DNA from: Blepharisma stoltei
Taxonomy: Eukaryota > Ciliophora > Heterotrichea > Heterotrichida > Blepharismidae
Direction of reading: 5' to 3'
NCBI GenBank assembly: GCA_914767885.1
Contig: CAJZBQ010000005.1
Span: 620,001-684,000 of the forward strand
DNA: 64,000 nucleotides
Shown here: piece after piece, positions 1 through 10,552 of the stretch
Numbering within the stretch: position 1 is the first letter of the stretch
How the letters are laid out: every line of letters starts with the position of its first letter
The notes under the pieces: generated by a model
What the model was told of the DNA's origin: nothing
Seen by the model: the letters and a program-made list of their open reading frames with translations, nothing else
Database searches by the model: none
Translations under genes and position numbers: made by a program

Positions 1-1
1 T

Positions 2-277
2 TATAATTTGAAATTTTCTGATGGAAATTCATCAAGTGGGCTTTCTATTAGACTGCTTGAAAGTACAATAAAACTGGCTAAAGCTAATGCAATGCTGATG
101 TCACATAAAGAAGTAATGATGCAAGATGTGCTAGACATAATGCTTCTAATAAGTTTGGGAACTCAAGATGACTGTGGATTGCTGAACCAAGCCTTTATTA
201 ATAGACAGATGTATCATGACGAAATCTCGAGATTGCTATATAACATTGAGCTATGTGTAGGACCATCAAATACCTAA
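2..277 (+). CDS. MCM-family helicase, C-terminal fragment (5' end outside window)
   Basis: The open frame enters from the left edge and ends at TAA 275-277. Residues such as GLSIRLLESTIKLAKANAML followed by a V/D/I-rich helix match the arginine-finger-distal lid region at the end of the AAA+ core of MCM proteins (typical form: RxLESLIRLxEAxAR). The spelling RLLES resembles MCM9 or MCM8 more than MCM2-7, but this short tail cannot decide. MCM proteins unwind DNA in replication or recombination. The TAA stop coincides with the left TAA of the adjacent MITE, so the stop survives excision. Confidence 0.7.
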   Translation, partial: YNLKFSDGNSSSGLSIRLLESTIKLAKANAMLMSHKEVMMQDVLDIMLLISLGTQDDCGLLNQAFINRQMYHDEISRLLYNIELCVGPSNT

Positions 278-552
278 CTCCTCTTCCGTGAGCGTACAAA
301 ACCATTGGAAAATTTCTAATTATTGCCCAAAAACCCACCCTCTGTGAGCGAACAAAAGCTTTTATGAAAAAATTTTGATATATAATTAGTATAGCTAATT
401 CTGTTTAGCTTGCATTTTAAAATATAAATTTTATAAAATTAAAGAAATATTTGCTCTCCAATTTTTTATAAATGGGGGATTTTTTAAATTTTGAAAAGAA
501 ATGTACTATAAAATTTTTAAACCCCCTCTGTGAGGTACGAAGTGAGAGGAAG
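275..552 (+). mobile_element. MITE-type IES, copy 1 (TAA-flanked)
   Basis: Left junction TAA 275-277 then CTCCTCTTCCGTGAGCG; right end ..GAGAGGAAG followed by TAA 553-555. A second copy of the end module (CACCCTCTGTGAGCGAAC) lies about 50 bp inside the left end. This spaced-copy end defines '+' orientation for the family here. The core is AT-rich and has no coding capacity. It sits directly behind the MCM stop. Confidence 0.75.
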
Positions 553-615
553 TAAGTAAATATAAGTTTTAGATATTTTCATTTATTTGCAAATAAAATA
601 TTTATAGTAATTATT

Positions 616-1041
616 ATGTCACCACCGAAAGGTAAAAAAGCAGCTGGAAAATCTGGAAAACAGCCCGTCGATGAAGAAGAGAAAAAAGGTCCAGCTAAAC
701 TAAAAACATGCAAGTAAACTCTATTAAGTCATGTCAAAGCAAGGCATATCCTGTGCGAAAAACAAGGAAAACTATTAGAAGCATTTAATATCCTTAAAGA
801 ATCATCAGGAAATAGGCCATCGCCTGCTGAATTTGGAAGAATTGCTGAGCAGTACTCAGAATGCTCCTCAGCCAGACGAGGAGGTGACTTAGGATGGTTT
901 CCAAGAGGCCGTATGGTTGGTCCTTTCCAAGAGGTTGCTTTTAATCTTGAGCCTGGAACAATGAGTGAGCCTTTTAAAACAGGGTAATCTCTATTTAGTG
1001 AAGGGTGGCACATTGTACTTGTTGAAGGAAGAAAAGCCTAA
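616..1041 (+). CDS. PIN4: Parvulin-type peptidyl-prolyl isomerase, PIN4-like
   Basis: A 131-aa protein once two 15-nt introns are removed (714-728, GTAAACTCTATTAAG; 984-998, GTAATCTCTATTTAG). The N-terminus is a basic, Gly/Lys-rich tail (about residues 1-32), followed by a parvulin domain with [40 protein letters not shown] and the ending [11 protein letters not shown]. Length and architecture match human PIN4 (131 aa), which isomerises Xaa-Pro bonds and is linked to ribosome biogenesis. Without the introns the frame is broken twice, which gives strong evidence for the tiny introns. Confidence 0.92.
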
Positions 1042-1288
1042 AATACAAATAACTAACCCCTGAAATTTAATAAAATCGTAATTTCCAAATGATCACTCAA
1101 TTTTGTTTTTAAGCTGCTGCCTTTTTTATATATTGATTTCCTATAAAGAAAAATAATTCAGCCATTATTTTAATTTTTGTCGAAAAATTCAGCGAAAATC
1201 TGTCGTTGTTGAGTAAAAAATTGTGAATTGATGATTTAATTTATAAACTCACGAATTCTATGGCTCTATACGCCATTTTATTATTTGG

Positions 1289-1711
1289 ATGAAGCAGAAT
1301 CCTTCTGTAAGTAGCTCAAGAAGAAAATCCAGACAAGCCCATTTCGCAGCTCCTTCAAATATTCGAAGAAAGCTCATGAGCTCTCACTTATCTAAAGAGT
1401 TACGTGACAAACATGGAGTAAGATCAATGCCTATTCGTAAAGGTGATGAAGTAATCGTGGTTAGAGGTCTCAACAAGACTCACGCTGGCAAAGTCATCAC
1501 TGTTTACAGAAGAAAATTCAGAGTCCACATCGAAAGACTTACAAAAGAAAAAAGCAATGGTCAAACTGTTCATATTCCAATTCACCCTAGCAATGTTTAC
1601 ATCACCAAACTAAAAATTGACAGAGATAGAAAGAATCTCATTGAGAGAAAGGCCGCTCACAACAAGAGCAAAGGAAAGTGGGCCAAGAAAGACATTTCTT
1701 CAGTCGATTAA
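1289..1711 (+). CDS. RPL26: 60S ribosomal protein L26 (uL24)
   Basis: A 140-aa uninterrupted frame. It carries the eL26/uL24 signature: N-terminal [34 protein letters not shown], and the KOW motif region [15 protein letters not shown], then HIERLTKEK and a basic C-terminus. It binds 23S-type rRNA near the tunnel exit of the large subunit. No intron or IES is present. The start is the ATG at 1289 after an AT-rich leader. Confidence 0.95.
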   Translation: MKQNPSVSSSRRKSRQAHFAAPSNIRRKLMSSHLSKELRDKHGVRSMPIRKGDEVIVVRGLNKTHAGKVITVYRRKFRVHIERLTKEKSNGQTVHIPIHPSNVYITKLKIDRDRKNLIERKAAHNKSKGKWAKKDISSVD

Positions 1712-1723
1712 TCCTAAATTTCT

Positions 1724-1957
1724 TAATCCCCTCCATTTGTGAGTGAGCAAAAAATTTTGTTCATTCAAGGATGGGTAAATTTTTTCAAAAGATTTAAAAA
1801 AAATTTCAATTTGCAAAGATTGAAAATTAAACATTAATTTAATTTATAGAATATTCAACAGAATTAACTCGAGATTATAAAAAAAATTTTTGCTCAATCA
1901 TGGAATTTTTTTTTTCCCAATAATAATGGGTTTACTCATCACAAAGCAGGAGGGTTA
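1724..1957 (-). mobile_element. Degenerate MITE-type IES, copy 2
   Basis: Lies between RPL26 and the next gene. The left end is TTAATCCCCTCCATTTGTGAG plus an immediate inverted copy (TTGTTCATTCAAGGATGGG). The right end is ..GCAGGAGGGTTAG. The modules are diverged from the CCGTGAGCGAACAAAA consensus, so this is an old copy with uncertain ends. No coding content. Confidence 0.5.
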
Positions 1958-1980
1958 GTCAAATTCTTATTAATATCAAT

Positions 1981-3532
1981 ATGGACTCATCGCCTCTAAG
2001 CAGAAGACATAGCATGGCTCGAGAAAATGCCGAAAAAGTTTTCAACTATTTAACAGCTCGCTATAAAGCAGAAACTGAAGCTACTTGTCAATCTTTAGGC
2101 TATTCTTTAGATGAGCTTAATCAGACGTAAGAAGTTATTTAGAAAATCAGCAGAGCAAAAAGAGCGTGGAACACCTTCAGATCTTGGGAAAATTAGGCAT
2201 ATCCATCATGAAGAAAGAAGAATGGCAAAAATCATGAAATTAGCATCAGAAATGATTAACGTCATAGAAAGTAAAAAATAATCAGGAACTCCTTCGTTCG
2301 ATAACTTATTGAAATCACTCAATATAACTGAAACAAAAAAATCAGGCAAAAAGTATTTAAATTCTTCGCTGAATTATGAATCTTTACCTAGTTATACAAG
2401 CCAATTTTCCAAGCCCCAAGATGTAATCAATTATAACTATAAAAAAGAAAAGGAAAAATTTAATAGAAGCTTAATGATCATTGATAGGCAAACTCAATTA
2501 AGAAAGCAAGAAAATAAAAGAAAACAAGAAAAGATGAAAAAATTTGAAGAGAGAGAAAGGAAACTAAAAGAAGAAATGCAAAAACGCGCAGAAGAGCACG
2601 AAAGATTTACTGCAAATATGAATGAAATTAGAAAACAGAGGCTTGAGAAAAAGGCTAAAATTGAAGCGGAATTCAGAAAACAGTGCAGAAAGCATGAAAT
2701 TGATTTGGAAGAAAGAATGGAAAAATTGAGTGAAGAAAATAAAGTACAGCTTAGAAGAAAATTGGAGAAAAAACATGCTGAAATTTTAAATAAAATAAAA
2801 GCTGACTATTCCAAAATTGTGCATGAAGAAGTAAAGGAAAACACTGATAAAAAGTCTATGCTAAGAATGATGAGAGAAATTGAAGATAAAATTGAAAGAA
2901 GAGTTGTACAATACGAAAATAATGTAAAACAAAGAGTCCAAACAGCAAAAGAGCACTCTGAAAAAGTTGATAAAGTTATGAGTCAAAGCCAAATCGACGA
3001 AATGAAAAGGAAAGAAGAAAAATTAAAACAAATTGTCGAAAAATCCAGAAAAATAGAAAATATGCTTGGAAAAAAAGAAGATCTTGCCCATTTGAATTCA
3101 GAAAAAGTAAAAAATGTGTTAGAAAAAAAATTTGACCGAAAAGAGCAAGGGATAAAAGAAGTAAAATCTGAATTTAATAAAAAATTGCACGAAATCGAAG
3201 AAAAAGACGAGAAAAAAACGAAATTTTTTGATGGGTTTGCTAAGCATGTACAAAAAATTGTAAAAGAAAAAATTCAGAAAAATTCTGATGTAAAGCAAAA
3301 CCAAACAACTAATTATGAAAAATGCTGCGAAGATTATGAAAGGTTTAAGGATAAAGTAATGCAAAAGCATTTTAGGCTTTCTCGCTTAGCTGAAGATATA
3401 AAGACGCATAGGCAAAATTTATCAGCCCTTAAGAGGAGAAGCAATTTAGAAGTCAATATACTTCGCAATGCTGCTACTTCGAACAGTCCTATGAAGAGAA
3501 GTGAGATTAAAGCATTGAGAGAAACATTTTAG
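1981..3532 (+). CDS. Long charged coiled-coil protein
   Basis: A 506-aa protein after removing a 16-nt intron (2127-2142) and a 15-nt intron (2271-2285). Both removals are needed for a continuous frame. From about residue 140 to the C-terminus it is almost entirely Lys/Glu-rich heptad-like helix (KEKEKFNRSLMIIDRQTQL, many EKK/EER blocks). There is no catalytic motif, signal peptide or TM segment. A cytoskeletal or basal-body role is plausible for such proteins in ciliates, but that is inference. It lies 24 bp behind a degenerate MITE. Confidence 0.8.
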
Positions 3533-3919
3533 TTAAAAAATTGATTTTTTAAGTTTAAATTTATAATTACTCATATAAATTAATTAATATTCTCATAGCA
3601 TTATATGCAAAAATAAGGAATTAGGGAAGCCTTCAGAGAAAACTAGCACAAAATATGTGATGGAATTGATAATGTGGTGCTCGAAGTAATGATGGAGGAC
3701 TCAAGCGAAGCAAAGCGGATAAGCAAATCAAGGTATTCCATGCAAACTGACTATTAAGAATCCATAAGGATTTCAAAAATGCGACAGCATTGCTATTAGT
3801 AATGATAATGACATGAAAAAATATTAGGATCAGTCATTGAATTATCAAATTTTCAGATAACTAAATAAAAGATAATTTTTTACCATATTAGAAATAAGTA
3901 TAAAATATAACATAATAAA
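3533..3919. other. Intergenic, one doubtful short reading frame
   Basis: AT-rich spacer. At about 3652-3756 a plus-strand frame reads roughly 35 codons ending at TAA (..VVLEVMMEDSSEAKRIS..) with protein-like composition. It has no upstream ATG, because an in-frame TAG precedes it. It could be a gene remnant or chance. No RNA gene or repeat was recognised. Confidence 0.3.
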
Positions 3920-5320
3920 ATGAGAATAAAGGTCATATTTCAAGATGGACTTAGTGAAAGATATCACAAAGTTTGGTGCGCCATACCTAAAGACATTGAT
4001 AAAACTGAAGATCTCCGAAAATATTTAATAAAAACATTTTTTGTCAAGGGGAATCAAAAATGTATAGTAGAGATGGACGGATTTGAAATACCAGATCTTA
4101 TGGATATCAATGAGCTTATTAAAGAAGATGAAGTTTTAACTTTAAAACAAAAAGAAAAACCAAAAATAGAGAAAAAGGCTGTAAAGGGAATATCTAGCTC
4201 TGAGTCTCCAAGTGAAAAATCTAAATCTTCTTGTGAAGAATCATTATCTTCGGATGATGACTTGCCCAAAAAGAAGAAACGAAAGTTCAGCAATGAAAAA
4301 GTCCAGAAAATCGATAATGAAGACAAGGGGACCAATAATATAGGCACAAAAGTTAATTTATACAAAAAGAAAAACGATAAGCAGCTTAAGCGTATTCAAA
4401 AAACTAATCCAAAAATAGAAGCCTATTCAGGTACGCACATAAAATTTAACGAGTCAGGATCTAAAATTTATAACCCGAAAATATCGCCTGAGCTTAATAT
4501 TAAAACTCCCGCAGAAGAATTTGAAGAAAAAAAATCTTCTTGAAAAATAAAGCCAATTCCTAAAAGGAAGCCAAAATTCAACGTCGCTACCCAATCAATT
4601 TTGAACACTGACGGAACTCCTAACTCCCCCTCCGTGGCAAACAAAACCATTAGAAAAATCCATATTCTCTGCCCAAAAAATTACCCTCTGTGAGCGAACA
4701 AAAACTTTTTTAATAGAAAAATTTTTGATATATAAGTGATAATTAGTATAATGGAATCTTAGCTAATTCGGTTTATTTAAAAAATTAAGTTTTAAAACAT
4801 AAATTTTTTACAAATTAAATAAATATTTGTTTCCAATTTTTGCGAAATGAGATTTTTTAAAAATTTAGAAAAAAAATTTTTCAATAAAATTTTTAAAAAA
4901 TAATTAACCCGACAAGTTGTTTTGCTCGCTCACGGAAGGGGGGGTAAGCAATTCATCAAGAGGTTTGGTGAAATCAATCCAGAATTGGAAATCCGTGAGA
5001 TCTACGAATTTGATGAAAATGATTATGAGCTAGCCAACATAAATCAAATAAAAGAAGGCGATGAAATTTTATTTAAAACTTTGGAATTAAATGAGGAGAC
5101 ATTGACGCCTGCAATGTCTGAAGTAAAAAGAGGGAAAGTTGCTAGTTTAGAAGATGGAAAAGTAACTATTGTATTGATGAGAGAAATTGATGAAGAGGAA
5201 AATAAAAAAATTGGAGAATTGGACATTGTTGATGATTTGCTCATGGAAAAATTTCAAATTACAATAGAAAAGAAATGGTTAGTTGATGTAAAAATCAAGA
5301 AAAATAATAAGGTAAGTTAA
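3920..5320 (+). CDS. Coilin-like Cajal-body protein
   Basis: A 358-aa protein after excision of the IES at 4621-4944. The join reads ACT CCT AAG CAA in frame. The N-terminal about 75 residues (RIKVIFQDGLSERYHKVWCA, then a central ELIKEDEVLTLK) resemble the coilin N-terminal self-association domain. The middle is Ser/Glu/Lys-rich with basic runs (LPKKKKRK) that could be nuclear localisation signals. The C-terminal about 100 residues (IKEGDEILFKTLELNEETLT.., RGKVASLEDGKVTIVLM) resemble the coilin atypical Tudor domain. Coilin organises Cajal bodies and snRNP maturation. One TGA (4541-4543) encodes Trp. The TAA stop at 5318-5320 lies 21 bp from the tail of the opposing gene. Confidence 0.68.
4621..4944 (+). 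mobile_element. MITE-type IES, copy 3, inside the coilin gene
   Basis: TAA at 4621-4623 and TAA at 4945-4947 flank a 324-bp unit. The left end is CTCCCCCTCCGTGGCAAAC plus a second inner module; the right end is TTTGCTCGCTCACGGAAGGG. Precise removal leaving one TAA restores the coilin frame. The core is AT-rich with no coding potential. Confidence 0.88.
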
Positions 5321-5341
5321 AATAGATTTCATTATTTTTCA

Positions 5342-7190
5342 TTAGGGAGTTAAAGGATTCCATGAAGGTGTAAATTTCAGTATTGTGCCGCTTTGTTTAT
5401 TTTTAAAAAATTCATCTCAAGAATGGCTCTTCAGTTTTGAATTTGAAGACTGCATATTACTTGCTATTGAAATTTCAATATTTCTCGAATTACTTGAATT
5501 TCATAGTAAATCAGCTATTTCTTCATTTTTAGAGAAATACTCCATCATGGAGTGCGCAAAACCAAAACTTTCAGGTCAATGCTCTGCTGGCACTTGAAAG
5601 GACCATGGTCTTGAGGTGGAGGATTTCTCCAGGGCGGGGTGCAGACTTGGGCTGACTGGGCATCCCCTCGACCCACAGACAAGAGGACCGACAGCGCAAC
5701 ACCTATCGGGCACTTCTGGGGAGCATGATATTGCCTGTAAATGGCAGTTTCCCTCATAACCTAAGCACTACCAGGGTTAAGAGAGTCCTGTGCTGCCAAG
5801 AGGTTAGGGTGAGTCTCCTCATTAGAGTGGCATGTCACCATTTTTGGTGGCCAGAAGGAAAAGGGTGCTAGGTGGCTTTATTGTTTAGTGCCACATGAAG
5901 CGTGAAGCCGATGCTCGATTGGCTTGGGGTTGAAAAATAAACCCTGTTTTTAACCCTCTTTAACCGTAGTCTCTCTCATTTTTAGCAGAGCTAAAAGTTC
6001 CTAATAACTTGTAAAATCGAATAATCCAAATCATAAAAATTAATGAAAGAAGAGTTGACAATAACGCAAGTCCAGCATAGTCATACCTTTTAATGCGAAA
6101 AATTAAAGTCATCCTTAAAATGTTGATAATTGCCATTATAAGCATATAGGCCAATAATAGCTTTTTGCTTAGTCTCAAAGCTCCTAGATATCCTATAGTT
6201 GGGAAAAAAGCAATGATAACAAGAGGCCATATATCACTAAATGCAAAAATAAAGCAGAGCAAACTATTTACAGCTGAAGTTATCATTACACGTATTGCTA
6301 GACTGCTAATTTCTTCAAGTTTAAGAGACTCTCTATCGTTTATCATTATATAATTAATTTTTCATCGTAATCGTTACTTAATTTTTGATCAAAATTCTGG
6401 TTGGTATACCGATCTGAATTAACCGAGCACCAAAAATTTCGCAAGACGCTTCAGCTGCTGCTGGATTTACTGTACAGTTCCGATCCTCTAGGCTCAAGAA
6501 TCCTCCTCTCTGGTTGTTGCCAATGACACTTGAACTGCCCTTGTCGTTAGAGTGTGTAGGTTTGGAACTTGTTTTACCACTTGCCCTTCCCAGCATAAGC
6601 TGATTCTGCACCAGTTGCTTACTCTTGACTCTCTTTGGGATGCCCATGGCCTCTGATCAGAATGATTGAGCTTGTCGGAGTACATCACCAGGTGACTTCT
6701 CAACTATTAAAGACTTTCTGTAAGGCTCCTATCCTCCAGATTCCAAGGCTCTCTTCCCAGTCATTGGCGGTGGCACATAAACAGCTTATGCAGTTAGAGT
6801 GCATAGGCTTTGGATTTACTCACCACATGCTCCATCTCAGTCTTCAATGATTGTTCTAACCACCTTGAGTCGAACTTCTACAACACCTCTGGTCAGGCAC
6901 TGTTGAAGGAAAAGCCTTTTTCGCATGGCAAATCCACCTATAAAGGGAGGAGACTCTCTATCATTTAATCCTGGATCTGTGCTTGAATTTTGATTATTAA
7001 ATGAATTGTTTCTAAATGTAATAGTAAATTGTGATGGCTGCTGTCCTTCATCAATATTGAAATTGTTTAATTTTCTGGGAAATTTTTCATTTGAAAGTGA
7101 TAGTTCTTGTTGGATTTTAATATTTTGCACTTTCTTTTGTGTTTTCAACTCTATTCCATGATTCATATTGTTTTTAATATTGCATCTCAT
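5342..7190 (-). CDS. Predicted four-TM membrane protein, split by two insertions
   Basis: Removing 6334-6958 and 5530-5982 gives a continuous 256-aa protein (771 coding nt). Residues 1-78 are a polar, Asn/Gln-rich cytosolic-type segment. About 85-190 hold four hydrophobic segments (e.g. SAVNSLLCFIFAF, PLVIIAFFPTIGYLGA, LLAYMLIMAIINILRM, LALLSTLLSLIFMIWII). The tail is polar and uses two TGA Trp codons (..LLWNSSNS.., ..SHSWDEFFKN..). The start is ATG at 7190. The family is not recognised. The fact that both joins restore frame and use matching target duplications is strong evidence that this is one gene. Confidence 0.75.
5530..5982. mobile_element. GC-richer insertion with 10-bp target duplication (IES)
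   Basis: The direct repeat TCATTTTTAG occurs at 5523-5532 and 5976-5985. The inserted sequence is far GC-richer than its surroundings, and its short frames are not convincing proteins. Removal between the TAs of the repeat restores the flanking minus-strand gene. It does not end in the CCATTTT signature of the other inserts, so its family is open. A retroposon is inferred from the duplication size. Confidence 0.65.
6334..6958. mobile_element. GC-richer insertion with 13-bp target duplication (IES)
   Basis: GAGACTCTCTATC occurs at 6325-6337 and 6950-6962. The 625-bp insert carries two diverged internal copies of a TTAGAGTG(C/T)(A/G)TAGG(C/T)TT-type segment (near 6548 and 6797), suggesting an internal duplication. 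Excision at the TA within the repeat yields ..LNDRES LKLEE.. in the host gene. Confidence 0.65.
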
Positions 7191-7353
7191 GCTATGTCGA
7201 TTAAATAAATAAATTAATTAGATAATAATTCAACAAAAATATTTCTATTCAAACTTAACTTATAATAAATTTATTTGCATTTAAGATTTGTCTCCAATCT
7301 TTAATGAAATTCTTAATATCCCATTCTAAATGTATTTTTATTAACATACCAAT

Positions 7354-8126
7354 ATGAAAAATCAATCCCAAATCCCTCATTCATTATCTCCTAGGATGAA
7401 CCCAAAAAGACTTTTGCTGTTGAACTCTAGCAAATTCGATCACAAGCTTCCTCCTATATCACTAACACCTGGCAGAAGACCCAAATATCTAATTCACTCC
7501 TTCCGTGAGCGAACAAAATATTTGTTCGCTTACAGAGAGCTCGATTTTTTTTGTTGATAAAATTTATATATAATATAGTACATTTTTTTCTCAAAATTTA
7601 AAAAATCAATTCGAAATAATTTTAAAGCAAATATTAATTTATTTGTGAAATTTATGTTTTTAAAATTCAAATTGTTTAAAATTAAACAGAATAAGCTGAG
7701 ATTTCATTATATTAATTATCTCTCATATGTTAACACATTTTTTTCACAAAAAAATTTATATTAAAATTTATTAAAAATCTTTCGTTTACTCACAGAGGGT
7801 GAGCTTTAAAAAAAAAAATGGATTTTTCCAATAGCTTTGTTCACTCAAGGAAGAGTAAACAATTTTGAAGAGCTTAAAAAAATGACTGATGCTTTCGAAG
7901 AAAATAAACTAAATCATAGCATAACTGCGAAGCCAATAAAAATATTTAAATTTGACCATAAGGAAATCCCTCCTGAGCAAATCCCATGATCATCAAATTT
8001 AATGAATTGGAAATCCGTACTTGAAGAACAAAAAGAGTTCGTCGTTATGCTAAAGAAAATCGAGCTAAGCAATTGGGTATTAAAGAAAACGAAGCAAATA
8101 AAATAGAGAGATTGAGTTATCGCTAG
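7354..8126 (+). CDS. Unknown protein interrupted by a MITE; probable 1-nt frameshift near the 3' end
   Basis: The start is ATG 7354; the IES at 7490-7855 must be removed (join CTA AAC, ..KYLNNFEELKK..). The sequence is polar with TGA-encoded Trp (..EQIPWSSNLMNWKSVLEEQKE). Reading straight on gives a stop at TAG 8104-8106 with an unlikely tail. Shifting frame at about 8038-8041 gives FRRYAKENRAKQLGIKE.. ending at TAG 8124-8126, a much more protein-like charged helix. I therefore suspect one missing base (sequencing error or mutation). No family was recognised. Confidence 0.6.
7490..7855 (-). mobile_element. MITE-type IES, copy 4
   Basis: TAA at 7490-7492 and 7856-7858. The hairpin end (TTCACTCCTTCCGTGAGCG then an inverted copy) is on the left; the spaced double module is on the right. 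It is 366 bp long, and its removal restores the host frame. Confidence 0.85.
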
Positions 8127-8458
8127 GACGTTTATAAGAAGAAATTAAGCAGTGTTTAGTTTGGAATTAATCTAAACTTTTTTATGCCTATTTAAAGAGA
8201 AAAATAACTGAACATAAATAATGCTATAGAAATATTGCATTTTCTATATTACCGCGTGGTTGTGTTATACTTAGGCCTTATTTTAATATGATAATGCTAA
8301 AAATTTTCTAAAAATATTTTCTTCTGCCTAATACGTTTAAAAAGTTCTATATAAATTACTAATTATATAGCTATGAGATTTTTCACTTTATCAGTTATTT
8401 ATTATTTAAACATTTTCGGTGAACAAATCTCTCGATTATAAGAGAAATGCTATTATAA
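8127..8458. other. Intergenic, no gene seen
   Basis: About 330 bp of AT-rich sequence between two plus-strand genes. I see no coding frame, RNA gene or repeat. It presumably holds the 3' region of the upstream gene and the promoter of the next. Confidence 0.5.
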
Positions 8459-9019
8459 ATGGCAGAGTCATTAGAAACGCAAATAGGTGATGCAGATGAT
8501 CTTGAAGACAGGCTAAGTGTTATGGAAAGTGTTGTAGAGCAAATGAAAGCTACATTTATTACGCGAGCGCAACTTGAAGTTTTGCTTAATCAATATATCA
8601 TTCTTGAAGATTCTATTTTATTAGGCTTGCAATCTCTTGCAAAAACTGCAGAAGATCCTTCAGTGCAGCAACAAATAACAGCTTGTGCAGAGAAATTCAA
8701 TGAATATGGCTCTGATTATCAAGATACATGAACTGAAGAATTCTGAAGTATTTATGAACTTATTCGTGAAGGCTACCAAAAATCAGGGAAAAAGAAAACT
8801 GGCGTCGAAATTGCAAATCAAATTGCAGACGTTCAGGAAATCGCACTTACTTTAAATAGAATTTCTAGAGGAAACACAGTTGAAGGAGCAGGAAAAAAAG
8901 TTCTTGAAGAGGTAGATGAGCTTTCAAAGAAATACAAATCAAGCACTTTGATTGTGCCAGAGAGAGAAGAAGAGCCTAAACAGCAAAAAAAATGTTCTAG
9001 CAAATGTTTGGTGATGTAA
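8459..9019 (+). CDS. Small helical protein with C-terminal CaaX box
   Basis: A 186-aa protein with two TGA-encoded Trp codons (8729-8731 and 8744-8746). It is mostly amphipathic helix (LETQIGDADDLEDRLSVME.., QQQITACAEKF). It ends KCSSKCLVM followed by TAA, i.e. Cys-Leu-Val-Met, a classic CaaX prenylation signal preceded by Lys and another Cys. The seen motif predicts farnesylation and membrane attachment. The protein family is not recognised. The neighbouring nucleoside hydrolase starts 53 bp downstream on the same strand. Confidence 0.8.
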
Positions 9020-9072
9020 TCAAGAAATATTTTAAATTAATTTATAAATTTAGGATTTTTATTAGTATATAA

Positions 9073-10320
9073 ATGGCAAAGTGGATTGTTGACACCGATG
9101 CAGGCATCGATGATGCCCAAGCATTGATTTTAGGGCTTTCCACTCCAGGGTTTGATATAATTGCAATAACAACAGTTACAGGGAACACAAAAGAAGAAGA
9201 TGTGTTCTATAACACTTCTGAAATTTTGAGGGTTTGCGATAGAGAAGACATACCTATCTATCGCGGTGCCCGATCCCCAATACTTACTATCTCTCTAAAA
9301 TAAAATTAAATCTTTGAAAAATATTTATATCCATAGTACTAGGCATTAAATTGTTAAATATCCCAACCAAATTTACCTCGGAAGCTAGAAATAACGTTTT
9401 TGCAAGCCATTTTCATGGCATTGATGGCCTAGGAGAGTATTGGTCTAGACATGAGAGGCCATCATTTCCTCAAAGAAATCTTGAAACTGCATCTCAAGCA
9501 ATTGTCAGATTGTCAAAAGAACATAGCGATTTAAGTTTATTATGTCTAGGGCCATTAACAAACTTTGCTACTGCCTTGCTTATAGATCCAAATATAAAAT
9601 TTACTCAAGTCATTGCAATGGGTGGAAATTCTAATTGTATAGGTAACATCACTCAATTGGCTGAATTTAATTTCTATGCTGATCCAGAAGCTGCCCAAAT
9701 TGTACTGAAGCGGTACCCTTTTACAACATTAGTGACATGGGAGCTTACATTTATGGAAGAGCTGCTTTTTGATAAAGAAAAAAGCGAACTTTGGTATTCT
9801 GACACTAAAAAAGGAGAATTTATAAGGGATATCACTTCTTGGGTGCTAGATAGATGTGAAAAAACAGCCACTTGTGATTCTGTTGCTATGGCCGTTGCAA
9901 TTGATCAAACACTAATAATGGAATATGAAGATCAGCCTGGAGAAGTTTGCATTGAAAATGGGATCACAAGTGGAATGGTTATTGTGTATAGCATCTTCAT
10001 TACCATTGCTTGCCTCGAAGCATAGTCCTTTGCGGCAACTTGCAGCTCTGAGGGATTACTTAAAAGCGGTTATTCAACCTAAAGTTAGCAACCCACCTAG
10101 AGGATGTATTTTATTAACTTGGAGTTAACTTGCCACCTTTAGGTGACTCGTCAGAGCTACAAGTTGCCGCGAAGGACTATACTTTGAGGCAAGCAATGAC
10201 ATGAAGAGGCTATATAGGAATAAACAACGTTATGGTGATATGGCGATTAATATCAGGCTGATCAATAAAATAAACGCAGAAAGGTTTTGGGAAATGATGT
10301 TCCAGAGTACAAAAGGTTAA
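9073..10320 (+). CDS. Inosine-uridine preferring nucleoside hydrolase
   Basis: A 315-aa protein after removing a 74-bp IES near 9285 and a 226-bp IES at 9987-10212. The N-terminus has the Ca2+-binding motif VDTDAGIDDAQAL (family DTDxGxDD). Later come FHGIDGLGEYW, LGPLTNFATAL, IAMGGNS and AEFNFYADPEAAQIVL, all IUNH hallmarks. The C-terminus ends ..NAERFWEMMFQSTKG. The enzyme cleaves the N-glycosidic bond of nucleosides for purine/pyrimidine salvage. Both IESs break essential parts of the protein, so excision is required for function. Confidence 0.9.
9285..9358. other. Very short TA-bounded IES (about 74 bp)
   Basis: The two halves of the nucleoside hydrolase are offset by 2 mod 3. Removing 74 bp between TAs (9285 to 9359, or equivalently 9281 to 9355) joins ..SPIL(I)PTKFTSE.. 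in frame. The segment contains TAA stops and has no GT..AG form of 15-16 nt, so an intron is unlikely. The exact TA pair is ambiguous. Confidence 0.65.
9987..10212. mobile_element. TIR-bearing 226-bp IES in nucleoside hydrolase
   Basis: Ends are TATAGC(A/C)TCTTCAT.. with about 60-bp inverted repeats (left CATTGCTTGCCTCGAAGC.. mirrors right ..GCAAGCAATG). TA at 9987 and TA at 10213; removal gives GTG TAT AGG in frame. It contains the CACCTTTAGGTG and AACTTGGAGTT segments shared with the IESs at 29632 and 14355. Confidence 0.85.
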
Positions 10321-10552
10321 TTAAATGATATTATTTATTAATATTAAAAAATACAAGTGAGAAAAATTCTTCATTTAAAATGCTTCATTTTTTAAAATTA
10401 TTTGGTATAAAAATATAAAGTGGCAATTAGGATTGGGGAGAAAATCGTTGCAACAATATCATCATTTACTGAAATGCACATTAATGAGAATATAAATAAT
10501 TAATTGATTTAATTGATAGATATAAAATCCATAAAAATTATAGAAACAACTT

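Noticed and set aside
5285-5360. A 34-nt GT..AG intron extending the coilin gene past 5320
   Set aside because: The downstream frame it would join is the antisense shadow of the minus-strand membrane-protein gene, which reads well with TGA as Trp. The TAA at 5318-5320 is a better end.
5545-5757. ORFs in the GC-rich inserts (also 41814-42392, 45779-45964, 53452-53853)
   Set aside because: Composition follows the GC-rich repeat, frames are short and differ between related copies, and there are no domain motifs. Treated as non-coding retroposon sequence.
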